From: CAWCXF01 sp963799455
GTDB taxonomy: Bacteria > Pseudomonadota > Alphaproteobacteria > Rhodobacterales > Rhodobacteraceae
NCBI GenBank assembly: GCA_963799455.1
Contig: CAWCXF010000008.1
Span: 682,001 to 746,000, forward strand
Direction: 5' to 3'
Length of the DNA: 64,000 nt
The notes under the pieces were generated by a model. The model was not told where the DNA came from. It searched no databases and saw nothing but the letters and a program-made list of their open reading frames with translations. The translations under genes and the position numbers were made by a program. Numbering within the stretch: the stretch's first letter is position 1; every line of letters starts with the position of its first letter. Shown one piece after another: positions 24,972 through 33,650 of the stretch.

Positions 24972-26492
24972 ATGACCGCCGCCGCCGCGCCGCGCCGCGC
25001 CCGTCGCGGCGCCCGTCGCGGCGGCGGCCGCGCCGAGGAGGGCCGCTCGACGGGCGACCGGCTGGCCCGGCTGGCGCTCTTCGCGGCGCTGATGGCGATC
25101 CTGTTGTGGCCCACGGCCTGGAACGGCGGGCCGCTCGCCTTCCCCGACACCGAGGCCTATTACGAGCAGGGCGGCCGCGTGATCGACTACGTGGGCGAGC
25201 GGCTGGGCCTCGACGCCTACGTCACGCCGATCGCCACGGGGCTTGAGGCGGCCGAGGGCGGCGCCACGGTGGTCGAGCGCACCGGGCGCATCCCCAACAT
25301 CCGCTCGGTCCCCTTCGCCATCGGCACCAACGTCACGGTGCGCGCGGTGGGCATCATGGGCCCCGTGATCGTGCTGTCGGCGCTGACCGCATGGCTGATC
25401 CTGCTGGCGGTGCGCCATCTGCCGCCCCTGCGCGCGAGCCTCGCCGCGCTGGTCGCGGCGGGGCTGACGACGCTGCCCTTCTACACCTCGCAGATCATGG
25501 CCGACGTGATGGCGGGCTGGCTGATCCTGATCGTCTGCCTGATCGCGCTGCGCCCGGCGATGGGGGGTCGGACGATCGCCGCGCTCCTGACGCTCGCGTT
25601 CCTCTCGATCGCCTCGCACTACAGCCACGTGCCGCTCGGCATGGCGCTCATGCCAGCGCTCGGGCTGGTGCTGCTGATCCGCCGCCGCTGGGGGCTCGCG
25701 GTCGCGGCGCAGGTGCCCCTGGTGCTGGCGATGGGGCTCAACGTGGCGGTGGGCATGTTCACCACCGGAGGCGTCTCGCTCGCGCCCTCGCGCCTGCCGA
25801 TCCTGCTCGCGCGGACCTTCGCCGACGGGCCGGGCGGCGAGTATCTGGAGGAGGCCTGCCCCGATGCGGGCTGGACCCTGTGCGAGGTCTACGACGAGTT
25901 CCCCACCAGCGTGCGCGAGGCGCTGTGGGGGCCCGACTCGATCACCGCGCGATCGACCTACGAGCAGCGCCGCGCCATCGCCCGCGAGGAGGTGCCCCTG
26001 GTGCTGGCGGTGCTGCGCGCCTACCCGGTCGAGCAGGGCCTGGCGCTGGCGCGCAACGCGGTGGCGCAGCTCGGCCTGATCGGCATGGACGACGTGCGCC
26101 GGACCGAGATCGAGCTCCAGGGCCACCGCGACCTCGAGATGGAGCTGGAGCGGCTGCCGAAGGACTCGGACCTGCTCGTGCTGGAGCCGGTGCAGTGGGG
26201 CGCGGTGGCGGCGGGGCTTTTGGGGCTCGTCGTGGCGCTGTGGCGGGGGGGGGTGGGCGTTCGGGCGGCGATCGCGCTCCTGGTCCTGGGGCTCGTGACC
26301 AACGCGGTCGTCTGCGGCGGGCTCTCGGCGCCGGCCGACCGCTACCAGGGCCGTGTGATCTGGACGCTGGTGCTCATGGGCCTGGCGCTGGCGCTCGGCC
26401 CGCGCGAGGCGCGCGAGCCCGAGGGCTGGATCCTCGACCGGCGCGGCCGGCGCGTGCGCCCCGGCGCGAGAGGCTCCGTCCGGCGGAGCTGA
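24972..26492 (+). CDS. Polytopic membrane protein, possibly glycosyltransferase-like (unknown function)
   Basis: A 506-residue protein with a basic N-terminus and about ten hydrophobic segments (e.g. LALFAALMAILLWPTAW, VIVLSALTAWLILLAV, VMAGWLILIVCLIAL, WTLVLMGLALALG). Between segments 1 and 2 it has FPDTEAYYEQG: an acidic Asp in the first outer loop, as in GT-C glycosyltransferases and related proteins, but I see no firm signature. A large hydrophilic loop spans roughly residues 270-410 with two Cys (EEACPDAGWTLCEV), likely periplasmic and perhaps disulfide-bonded. Start at ATG 24972; the open frame upstream is without support. Not recognised beyond this. Confidence 0.65.
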   Translation: MTAAAAPRRARRGARRGGGRAEEGRSTGDRLARLALFAALMAILLWPTAWNGGPLAFPDTEAYYEQGGRVIDYVGERLGLDAYVTPIATGLEAAEGGATVVERTGRIPNIRSVPFAIGTNVTVRAVGIMGPVIVLSALTAWLILLAVRHLPPLRASLAALVAAGLTTLPFYTSQIMADVMAGWLILIVCLIALRPAMGGRTIAALLTLAFLSIASHYSHVPLGMALMPALGLVLLIRRRWGLAVAAQVPLVLAMGLNVAVGMFTTGGVSLAPSRLPILLARTFADGPGGEYLEEACPDAGWTLCEVYDEFPTSVREALWGPDSITARSTYEQRRAIAREEVPLVLAVLRAYPVEQGLALARNAVAQLGLIGMDDVRRTEIELQGHRDLEMELERLPKDSDLLVLEPVQWGAVAAGLLGLVVALWRGGVGVRAAIALLVLGLVTNAVVCGGLSAPADRYQGRVIWTLVLMGLALALGPREAREPEGWILDRRGRRVRPGARGSVRRS

Positions 26493-26744
26493 GGAGCCGC
26501 GGGATGCCACCGGCTCGCGCCCTTGGGCGCCGACCGACGAGCCCCCGAGGGGGGCGGCGAGCGAGGGCCCCGACGGCACCGTCGATGGCGACGCGGCCTC
26601 GGGTCGGCGGCCGGCGCACGGGCTTCTGCGACCGCGTCGGCGGCGTGAGCGGCGAGCCCAGGCGCGCGCTCGGCGGCGCGAGGCCCCGGCTCCGAGCCGG
26701 GGCGCCGGGGCCTCGGGGCCGCGATCCGGCTCGGGCGGGTCGGC

Positions 26745-27248
26745 TCAGGCGGCCTCGATCGCGTCGAGCAGCGCCTCGCCGCCCGAGACCTCGCAGGTGC
26801 CGCGCGCGGTCTCGACGTGGAGCACGCGGACCGTGCCGTCCTCGACCAGCATGGCGTAGCGCTTCGAGCGGCCCATCAGCCCCGCCCCCGGCGCGTCGAA
26901 GGCCATGCCGATGGCGCGGGTGAAGGCGCCGTCCGCGTCCGACAGCACGGCGATGCCGGCCGCGCCGGCGCCGGTGGCCTCGGACCAGGCGCGCAGCACG
27001 AAGGGGTCGTTGACGGCGACGCAGACGATCTCGTCCACGCCGGCCTCGGCGAAGGCGTCCACGTTGCGCACGAACGACGGCATGTGCGCCGAGTGGCAGG
27101 TCGGCGTGAAGGCGCCCGGCACCGCGAACATCGCCAGGCGCCGGCCGGCCGTCAGGTCGCGCAGCGCCACGCGCTCGGGCCCCTCCGCGCCGATCCGCAG
27201 CAGATCGGCGTCGGGCAGCCGCGCCCCTTCGGCGATGGTCTCGGTCAT
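26745..27248 (-). CDS. Peroxiredoxin (Prx5/AHP1 type)
   Basis: Thiol peroxidase reducing H2O2 and organic peroxides, 167 residues. The peroxidatic Cys is in FAVPGAFTPTCHSAHMPSF (PGAFTPTC motif) around residue 51. Also typical are VDEIVCVAVNDPFVLRAWSE, ADGAFTRAIGM, and GLMGRSKRYAMLVEDG. There is no fused glutaredoxin, so an external thiol donor is needed. Divergent from a ferredoxin-type reductase with overlapping -10 boxes in the shared region, suggesting joint regulation. Confidence 0.9.
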   Translation of the reverse strand: MTETIAEGARLPDADLLRIGAEGPERVALRDLTAGRRLAMFAVPGAFTPTCHSAHMPSFVRNVDAFAEAGVDEIVCVAVNDPFVLRAWSEATGAGAAGIAVLSDADGAFTRAIGMAFDAPGAGLMGRSKRYAMLVEDGTVRVLHVETARGTCEVSGGEALLDAIEAA

Positions 27249-27259
27249 GGCGTCCCCCT

Positions 27260-27288
27260 TTGCCCGCCCGGGCTCGGGCCGCTATACG
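27260..27288 (+). promoter_or_regulatory. Predicted promoter of the FAD oxidoreductase (divergent with peroxiredoxin)
   Basis: TTGCCC (27260-27265), 17-bp spacer, TATACG (27283-27288), leader ~28 nt. On the opposite strand the same site offers TATAGC as a -10 box for the peroxiredoxin gene, so the two -10 elements overlap back to back. Confidence 0.45.
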
Positions 27289-27322
27289 CCTGCCCTGCGC
27301 GGGGGGCCAGCGGGGGAGCGGC

Positions 27323-28519
27323 ATGAGGATCGTCATCGTCGGCGCGGGCCAGGCGGGCGCGCAGATGGCCGCCACGCTGCGCGCGCAGGGCCATGGCGGC
27401 GAGATCGTCCTGATCGGCCGCGAGCCCGAGCCGCCCTACCAGCGCCCGCCGCTCTCGAAGGGCTACCTGCTGGGCGAGATGGCGCGCGAGCGGCTCCATC
27501 TGCGCCCCGAGCGGTTCTACGAGGAGCACGGGATCGCGCTGCGCCTCGGCGCGCCCGTCGCCGCGATCTCGCTCGCCGAGCGCAGCGTGAGCGTGGACGG
27601 CGAGGCGCTGGCGTGGGACCGGCTCGCGCTGACCACGGGCGCGGACCCGGTGCGCCTGCCCGAGAGCTGCACGGCCGGGCTCGCGGGGGTGCATGTGGTG
27701 CGCACCATCGCCGACGTGGACGCGCTCGCGCCCGAGGTCGTGCCCGGCCGGCGGCTCCTGATCGTGGGGGGCGGCTACATCGGGCTGGAGGCCGCGGCGG
27801 TGGCCGCCCGGCGCGGGATGCGCGTCACGGTGGTCGAGCTGCGCCACCGCATCCTCCAGCGGGTGGCGGCCGAGGAGACCTCGGACTGGTTCCGAGCGCT
27901 CCACCGCGCGCGGGGCGTCGAGGTGCTGGAGGGGGTGGGCCTCGACCGGCTCCTCGGTGGCGCGCGCGTGGAGGGCGCGCGGCTGACGGACGGGCGCGAG
28001 ATCGCGGTGGACGCCGTGATCGCCGGGGTCGGGATCACGCCGGCCACGGGCCTCGCCGCCGAGGCCGGGATCGCGTGCGACGGCGGGATCGTGGTGGACG
28101 AACTGGGCCGGACCTCGGCCGAGGAGGTGTGGGCCGCGGGCGACTGCGCGTCGCTCCCTTGGGAGGGCGGGCGGATCCGGCTCGAGTCGGTGCAGAACGC
28201 GATCGACGGGGCCGGGGCCGTGGCGCGCAACATGCTGGGCGCGGAGGCGCCCTACGAGCCCCGCCCCTGGTTCTGGTCGGACCAGTACGACGTGAAGCTC
28301 CAGATCGCGGGCCTGAGCGGGGGCCACGACCGCGTGGCCGTGCGCTCCTCCGGAGCGGGCCGCTCGCACTGGTACTACCGCGGGGGCCGGCTGATCGCCG
28401 TGGACGCGATGAACGCGCCGCGCGACTACATGGTCGGCAAGCGCCTGATCGAGGCGGGCCGCTCGCCCTCGTTCTCGGCGGTCGAGGAGAGCTTGGACGT
28501 GAAGGCCTTGCTCCCGTGA
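27323..28519 (+). CDS. NAD(P)/FAD-dependent oxidoreductase, ferredoxin/rhodocoxin reductase-like
   Basis: A 398-residue flavoprotein of the putidaredoxin/rubredoxin reductase group, moving electrons from NAD(P)H to a small iron-sulfur partner. FAD site IVIVGAGQAGAQMAATLRAQG, YQRPPLSKGYL, NAD site LLIVGGGYIGLEAAAVAARRG, second FAD motif EEVWAAGDCA, and the C-terminal reductase domain with PWFWSDQYDVKLQIAGL. The ferredoxin partner is not in the window. GGGGGAG lies 5 bases before ATG 27323. Confidence 0.88.
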   Translation: MRIVIVGAGQAGAQMAATLRAQGHGGEIVLIGREPEPPYQRPPLSKGYLLGEMARERLHLRPERFYEEHGIALRLGAPVAAISLAERSVSVDGEALAWDRLALTTGADPVRLPESCTAGLAGVHVVRTIADVDALAPEVVPGRRLLIVGGGYIGLEAAAVAARRGMRVTVVELRHRILQRVAAEETSDWFRALHRARGVEVLEGVGLDRLLGGARVEGARLTDGREIAVDAVIAGVGITPATGLAAEAGIACDGGIVVDELGRTSAEEVWAAGDCASLPWEGGRIRLESVQNAIDGAGAVARNMLGAEAPYEPRPWFWSDQYDVKLQIAGLSGGHDRVAVRSSGAGRSHWYYRGGRLIAVDAMNAPRDYMVGKRLIEAGRSPSFSAVEESLDVKALLP

Positions 28520-28527
28520 GCGGGGGT

Positions 28528-28549
28528 CTGGGGGCATGCATGCCCCCAG
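28528..28549. repeat. Dispersed palindromic element, copy B (tandem gap, at the rsmD start)
   Basis: A perfect 22-bp palindrome CTGGGGG-CATGCATG-CCCCCAG, the only copy with a CATGCATG centre. It lies 8 bases after the oxidoreductase stop and contains two ATG codons (28536, 28540), the first of which is in frame with rsmD. Confidence 0.85.
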
Positions 28550-29114
28550 CCTTCCCTTGAGGATCGTCGGCGGACGCATGAGGGGGTTGCGCTTGGCCCC
28601 CGTCGGCGCCGGCGACGAGGCCGCGCGCCTGCGCCCGACCTCCGACCGGGTGAGGGAGGCGCTGTTCAACCTCCTGACGAACGGCGCCTGGGGCGATTTG
28701 GTGCGCGGCGCGCGCGTCCTGGACCTCTTCGCCGGCACAGGGGCGCTCGGCCTGGAGGCGCTGAGCCGGGGCGCCGCGCGGGCGAGCTTCGTGGAGGACG
28801 GCGCCGCGGGGCTGGCGCTGATCGGGCGCAACGTGGGGCTCGCGCGGGCCGAGGGAGCGAGCGTTCTGAGGCGCGACGCGACGCGGCTCGGGGCGAACCC
28901 CGGGGAGCCGTTCGATCTGGTGCTGCTCGACCCGCCCTACGGCAGGGGTCTCGGCGAGCGGGCGCTGGCCTCGGCGCGCGAGGGGGGCTGGATCGCGCCC
29001 GGCGCCGTGGTGGCGTGGGAGGAGGCGGGGCCGATGCCGGCGCCCCCGGGCTTCGCGCCGCTCGACGCGCGGCGCTACGGGGGCACGCACGTCACGCTGC
29101 TGGAGGCGCCCTGA
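28536..29114 (+). CDS. rsmD: 16S rRNA (guanine966-N2)-methyltransferase RsmD
   Basis: Methylates G966 of 16S rRNA in assembled 30S subunits. Motifs: LRIVGGRMRGLRLAPV, LRPTSDRVREALFNLL, SAM motif LDLFAGTGALGLEALSRGA, and catalytic DLVLLDPPYGRG (DPPY). The family normally begins right at (M)RIVGG, which fits a TTG at 28557 in this frame; however no SD precedes that TTG. ATG 28536 lies inside palindrome B and adds seven residues. Both give the same protein otherwise. Confidence 0.9.
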   Translation: MHAPSLPLRIVGGRMRGLRLAPVGAGDEAARLRPTSDRVREALFNLLTNGAWGDLVRGARVLDLFAGTGALGLEALSRGAARASFVEDGAAGLALIGRNVGLARAEGASVLRRDATRLGANPGEPFDLVLLDPPYGRGLGERALASAREGGWIAPGAVVAWEEAGPMPAPPGFAPLDARRYGGTHVTLLEAP

Positions 29115-29425
29115 GCCTCGGCGCCCCCGGCGGGGCCGGCGCTCGTCGGGGCCGACGGACCGCGGCAAGCGTGCGTTCGTCCGGCCCCGTCCCGCGGCAC
29201 GGTCGCGCCCGGTGCTCGTGGGCGGCGGCGCGCGTCGTTCGGGGGACGAGCCCGCAGGGACTGCGACGCAGGCCGGCGTGGCGCCGCTGCGCCGCAGGAT
29301 CCCTCGCGCGCGCCGCGCCGGCGCGGCGCGCGCGAGGGATCCGCGGCACGCCCCCTGCGTCGGTTGACGGGCTCGGACGGCCCCGTAGAGTGCCGCTCCG
29401 GCCCCGCGCGGCCCGAGGAGACGTG
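29115..29425. other. Intergenic region rsmD-porin with a long palindrome
   Basis: About 310 bp, no gene. It contains the 46-bp perfect palindrome (29297-29342). Between that and the porin ATG there is a GAGGAG SD and no obvious strong promoter. Confidence 0.55.
29297..29342. repeat. 46-bp perfect palindrome (no loop)
   Basis: Each 23-base arm runs from GGATCCCTCGCGCGC to the CC|GG centre at 29319/29320 and is exactly mirrored. Beyond it GCCGC (29291-29295) and GCGGC (29343-29347) extend the pairing past a single unpaired A. It can act as a two-way terminator or form a cruciform; it sits ~180 bases past rsmD and ~85 bases before the porin. Confidence 0.9.
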
Positions 29426-30655
29426 ATGCGAGCGAGAGCCCTGGCCGCCGCCCTCCTCGCCGTCGCCGCCCAGGCCGCGGCGCAGTCGGCGGTGGACGAC
29501 GGCGATATCTTCCCCGTGGACGAGCGGGTGCTGCGCTTCGGCACGTCGGAGCGCAACGTCACGCTGGCCCCTTACGTCCAATACGACCTCGGCCATGTGG
29601 ATGCCGACCTGCCGGGGGTCGCGGGGGGCCGGGGCGACGAGCTGCGGCGCGCGCGGCTCTACGTCTTCGGCACGCTCGGGGATCTCAGCGGCACGCTGGC
29701 CGAGAACTTCGAGGACGACGACTTCCCGCTCGCCTACGCCTTCGCCAGCTACGCGCTCACCGACACCTGGTCGCTGCGGCTGGGTCAGCAGGACGAGCCG
29801 TTCTCGCTCCAGGACATGTCGGGCTCGCGCTTCCTGCCCTTCGCCGAGGCCGGGCTCAACGCCGCCATCTCGCCGGGCGACAACCTCGGGCTCACGGCCT
29901 TGCGCTACGGCGAGCGGACCTCGCTGGCGCTGGGCCTCTACGGCGGGGACTTCAACACCGGGATCGGCGACGAGGGCGTGGGGATCACGGGCCGCGCCAC
30001 CTGGGCGCCGGTCTATGAGGAGGGGCGCATCACGCGCGGCGGGGACGCGACGCGGAGCGGGGTCGGCACGCAGCGCGTGGACCGGCTGCTGCATCTGGGC
30101 CTCGGCGCGTCGGCGCGCTTCGACATCGAGGAGCCCTTCGCCTTCTCGGGCGGGGGCGGCTCGGTGCTGGTGGACTCGGCGCTGACCACCTCGCCCACGC
30201 TGGAGGGAGCCGACCGGCTGACGCGTCTCAACCTCGAATTCGCGGCGCTCAGGGAGGCCATCTCGATCCAAGGGGAGCTGACCGGCACGATGGTCGAGGC
30301 GCCCGGCGCCGAGGGCCTCGTCCACGGCGGCTACCTCTACACCACCTGGTTCCTCACCGGAGAGCGGCGCGGCTACAGCCCGTCCTCGGGCCAGTTCGGG
30401 CGGGTGGTGCCGAAGCGCCCGGTGGACGATGGCGGCTGGGGCGCCTACGAGGTCGGTGGGCGCGCGACCTATCTCGACCTGTCGGATCTCGGCCCCGAGG
30501 CCGGCGCGCAGGTCCAGCTCAGCGCGCTCCTCAACGTCTACCTGACCAAGCGCTTCATGGTCACGACGGACTTCACCGTGACGCGCCTGACCGACGGCCC
30601 GAACGAGGGCGAGGAGACCCAGGCCGTCACCCTGCGCGGGCAGATCGCCTACTGA
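29426..30655 (+). CDS. Outer-membrane porin, OprO/OprP-like
   Basis: A 409-residue beta-barrel protein with a clear signal peptide (MRARALAAALLAVAAQAAAQ). Features of the phosphate-selective porin O/P family: LAPYVQYDLGHVDAD, RGDELRRARLYVFGTLGDLS, YALTDTWSLRLGQQDEPFSLQ, SGSRFLPFAEAGL, alternating polar/hydrophobic strands, a final aromatic residue (QIAY). The protein may pass phosphate or other anions; specificity is not readable. GAGGAG lies 5 bases before the ATG; a GTG one codon earlier is also possible. Confidence 0.85.
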   Translation: MRARALAAALLAVAAQAAAQSAVDDGDIFPVDERVLRFGTSERNVTLAPYVQYDLGHVDADLPGVAGGRGDELRRARLYVFGTLGDLSGTLAENFEDDDFPLAYAFASYALTDTWSLRLGQQDEPFSLQDMSGSRFLPFAEAGLNAAISPGDNLGLTALRYGERTSLALGLYGGDFNTGIGDEGVGITGRATWAPVYEEGRITRGGDATRSGVGTQRVDRLLHLGLGASARFDIEEPFAFSGGGGSVLVDSALTTSPTLEGADRLTRLNLEFAALREAISIQGELTGTMVEAPGAEGLVHGGYLYTTWFLTGERRGYSPSSGQFGRVVPKRPVDDGGWGAYEVGGRATYLDLSDLGPEAGAQVQLSALLNVYLTKRFMVTTDFTVTRLTDGPNEGEETQAVTLRGQIAY

Positions 30656-30900
30656 CGCGCCGCGCTCGGGATCCCGCCCCGAGGGCCGCGCCGATCCCCG
30701 CGACGGTCCTGCGCGCGCCGCCGCCGCCGGTGGTCCGCGCGTCGACCGATCCGGGATCGTCGGCCCTTCGCCTTCGGACCCTGGTCGCTGCGCAACGGTC
30801 CCGAGCCGGGGCCTCGCCCGCCGACGCGCCCGCCCGACGCGGGGGGTCGGCGGGCGAATCCGCCTCGGAGCGATCCGGACCGTCGGCCCTCGGCGGCGCG

Positions 30901-31713
30901 TCAGCCCCAGGTCGGGTGGAAGCGCCCCGCGGGCGAGGGGGTGAAGATCTCGGCGCCCGTGGCCGTCACGCCGACCGAGTGCTCGAACTGCGCCGAGAGC
31001 GAGCGGTCGCGCGTGACCGCCGTCCAGTCGTCGTCGAGCACCTTGGTCTCGGGGCGCCCGAGGTTCACCATCGGCTCGATGGTGAAGAACATCCCCTCCT
31101 CCAGCACGGCGCCCGCGCCGGAGCGGCCGTAGTGCAGCACGTTGGGCGGCGCGTGGAACACGCGCCCGAGCCCGTGGCCGCAGAAGTCGCGCACCACGGA
31201 CATGCGGTTGGCCTCGACGAAGCCCTGGATCGCGTGGCCTATGTCGCCGAAGGTCGCGCCGGGGCGCACGGCCTCGATGCCCTTCATGAGCGCGTCGTGG
31301 GTCACGTCCATCAGCCGCTCGGCCTTGCGCGACGGTCGGCCCGCGACATACATCCGCGAGCTGTCGCCGTACCAGCCGCCCTTCACCACGGTCACGTCCA
31401 CGTTGAGGATGTCGCCGTCCTTGAGCACCTTCTCGCCCGGGATCCCGTGGCAGACGACGTGGTTGACGCTGATGCAGGTGGCGTGGCGGTAGCCCTTGTA
31501 GCCGATCGTCGCCGAGACCGCGCCCGCCTCCTCCACCCAGGCCGTCACCAGCCGGTCGATCTCGCCGGTGGTCTGGCCGGGGAAGACGTGACCGGCCACG
31601 TCGTCGAGGATGCGCGCGGCGAGCGCGCCCGCCGCGCGCATGCCGGCGAAGTCGGAATCCTCGTGGATGCGGATGCCGTCGCGGGTCAGGCGGCCTCGGA
31701 TTTGATCGTCCAT
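30901..31713 (-). CDS. map: Methionine aminopeptidase, type I
   Basis: Removes the initiator Met from nascent proteins. 270 residues. Metal-binding residues are visible in order: GYRHATCISVNHVVCHGIP (His), DGDILNVDVTV (Asp), GWYGDSSRMYV (Asp), CGHGLGRVFHAPPNV (His), FTIEPMVN (Glu), and SAQFEHSVGVT (Glu). GGAGG lies 7 bases before the ATG. Stands alone, divergent from the cinA-like gene. Confidence 0.95.
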   Translation of the reverse strand: MDDQIRGRLTRDGIRIHEDSDFAGMRAAGALAARILDDVAGHVFPGQTTGEIDRLVTAWVEEAGAVSATIGYKGYRHATCISVNHVVCHGIPGEKVLKDGDILNVDVTVVKGGWYGDSSRMYVAGRPSRKAERLMDVTHDALMKGIEAVRPGATFGDIGHAIQGFVEANRMSVVRDFCGHGLGRVFHAPPNVLHYGRSGAGAVLEEGMFFTIEPMVNLGRPETKVLDDDWTAVTRDRSLSAQFEHSVGVTATGAEIFTPSPAGRFHPTWG

Positions 31714-31978
31714 CGGGGCCTCCTGCGGAAGATCGGACGGGGCGTCGGAGCCTGCGCGCAACATAGGCGCGGGGGCTTTGCCCCGCCAGGGGTCGCCGGG
31801 GGGCGCCGCGTGGCGCCGTGCGCGCGGCGTCCTGCGGGGGCCCGCCGGCGCGCCGAAGCCGCAGCGCCGAGCGCGAGGGCGCCGCCCCCTTCCCGCGGCT
31901 GCTGGCCCCCGCCCGGACTGCTGGCCGGCGCGCCCCGCCCCGCCTATACCCGGGCTGGCCGACCGACGAGGAGCCCGC

Positions 31979-32830
31979 ATGAGCCCGCCGCCCGCCGACC
32001 CCCCCGCCCCAAGACCGGCCGCCCCGGGACCGGCCCCGAGGCCCACCGCCGCGGCGCTGGTGATCGGCGACGAGATCCTGTCGGGCCGCACGCGCGACTC
32101 GAACCTGCACCACCTGGCGGGCCGGCTGACCGAGCGCGGGATCGACCTGCGCGAGGCGCGCATGGTGGCCGACGAGGCGCGGGCCATCGAGGGCGCGGTG
32201 CGCGCGCTGTCGGCCGCCCACGACCACCTCTTCACCTGTGGCGGCATAGGCCCGACCCATGACGACATCACCGCCGACTGCGTGGCGCGCGCGATGGAGG
32301 CGCCGCTCTCGGTGCGCGACGACGCGCGCGCGATCCTCGAGGCGCGCTACGAGGCGATGGGCACGACGATCAACGCGGCGCGGCTCAGGATGGCGCGGGT
32401 GCCCGAAGGGGCGACGCTGATCGACAACCCGGTCTCGGGCGCGCCGGGCTTCACGATCCGAAACGTCCACGTCATGGCGGGCGTGCCCGCGATCTTCGAG
32501 GCGATGCTGGAGTCCCTGTTGCCGAGCATCGCGGGCGGCGCGCCGCTGGTCTCCGAGACCCTGCGCGTCGATCGCGGGGAGGGCGACGTTGCGGGCCCCT
32601 TGGGCGCGATGGCGGGCGAGCGGCCCGACCTGACCTTCGGATCCTACCCCTTCCAGGGGGCGCGGGGGCGCTACGGCGTCAACCTGGTGATCCGCGGGGC
32701 CGACGCGGGCGCGGTGCGCGCCGCGCGCGACGACCTGGCCCGCGCGCTGGGGCTCGATGCGGGCGCGCGATCCGGGTCCGGGGCGGAGGCGAGCGACGCG
32801 GCCCCCGAGCCCGGCGCCGAAGGCGGCTGA
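31979..32830 (+). CDS. CinA N-terminal/MoaB-like molybdopterin-binding domain protein
   Basis: A 283-residue protein with the MoCF_BD fold of CinA (competence/damage-inducible protein A): ALVIGDEILSGRTRDSN, LFTCGGIGPTHDDITADCVA, RVPEGATLIDNPVSGAPGF, VHVMAGVPAIFEAML. It lacks the C-terminal CinA amidohydrolase domain, as do most alphaproteobacterial relatives. Pyrophosphatase activity is known for some members, but the role here is unclear. First of a compact three-gene unit with a GNAT (4-base gap) and an AhpD-like gene. Confidence 0.85.
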   Translation: MSPPPADPPAPRPAAPGPAPRPTAAALVIGDEILSGRTRDSNLHHLAGRLTERGIDLREARMVADEARAIEGAVRALSAAHDHLFTCGGIGPTHDDITADCVARAMEAPLSVRDDARAILEARYEAMGTTINAARLRMARVPEGATLIDNPVSGAPGFTIRNVHVMAGVPAIFEAMLESLLPSIAGGAPLVSETLRVDRGEGDVAGPLGAMAGERPDLTFGSYPFQGARGRYGVNLVIRGADAGAVRAARDDLARALGLDAGARSGSGAEASDAAPEPGAEGG

Positions 32831-32834
32831 GCCG

Positions 32835-33650
32835 ATGGCCGGCCCGCGCCCGCCGACGCCGCCCGAGCCCTCCGCCCCTCCCGCGCGGGAGGGCGGCTCG
32901 GGGGCGGCGGGACAGGCGCCCGGCCCCCCCTCGCCCGAGGCGCTCGCCCGCGCGTTCGAGGCCACCTGGCCGCCAGCGGCGACGCGCCGGCTCGGCCCCG
33001 TCACGCTGCGCGAGGGCCGGGGCGGCGGGGGCCGGGTCTCGGCCGCGACCGTGGAGGACGACTGGACCGAGGCCGACATCGACGCGGCCGAGGCCGCGAT
33101 GGCCCCGCCGCTCTGGCCCGCGCCGCTGTGGCGCGTGAGGGCCGGTGAGGAGGCGCTCGACGCGGCGCTCGCGGCGCGGGGATACGCGGCGCGCGACCCG
33201 ACGCGGCTGTGGTGGGCCGAGGCGGAGGCGCTCGCCCCCGAGGCGCCGGAGCGGCTGACCGGCTTCGCGGTCTGGCCGCCGGTGGCGATCATGCGCGACC
33301 TCTGGGCCGAGGGCGGGACCGGGCCCGAGCGCCTTTCGGTGATGGCGCACGCGCAGGGGCCCAGGACCGGGCTCCTGGCGCGCGCCGCCGACCGCCCGGC
33401 CGGCGTCGCCTTCACCGCCGTCTCGGGCGATCTCGCCATGGTCCACGCGATCGAGGTCGCGGCCGCCTCGCGCCGTCGCGGCGTGGGCCTCTCGCTCCTG
33501 CGCCACGCCGCCTGGTGGGCGCGCGGCCAGGGCGCGCGCCACCTCGCGCTCGCCGTGACCGAGGCGAACGACGCCGCGAACGCGCTCTACGCCCGCGCCG
33601 GCATGACGCCCGCGCCCGGATACAGCTACCGCGTCAAGGAGGCCCCATGA
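32835..33650 (+). CDS. GNAT family N-acetyltransferase
   Basis: 271 residues. A weakly conserved first half (RAFEATWPPAATRRLGPVTLREG) follows ~35 low-complexity residues. The C-terminal GNAT domain has MVHAIEVAAASRRRGVGLSLL (acetyl-CoA loop) and LAVTEANDAANALYARAGM. Rhodobacterales commonly carry this gene next to cinA and an alkylhydroperoxidase-like gene. Substrate unknown. Overlaps the next gene by 4 bases (ATGA). Confidence 0.83.
   Translation: MAGPRPPTPPEPSAPPAREGGSGAAGQAPGPPSPEALARAFEATWPPAATRRLGPVTLREGRGGGGRVSAATVEDDWTEADIDAAEAAMAPPLWPAPLWRVRAGEEALDAALAARGYAARDPTRLWWAEAEALAPEAPERLTGFAVWPPVAIMRDLWAEGGTGPERLSVMAHAQGPRTGLLARAADRPAGVAFTAVSGDLAMVHAIEVAAASRRRGVGLSLLRHAAWWARGQGARHLALAVTEANDAANALYARAGMTPAPGYSYRVKEAP

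Noticed and set aside
29075..33439. Another >4-kb minus-strand open frame over the porin, map and cinA region
   Set aside because: Shadow frame; the genes it covers have complete family motifs in other frames.
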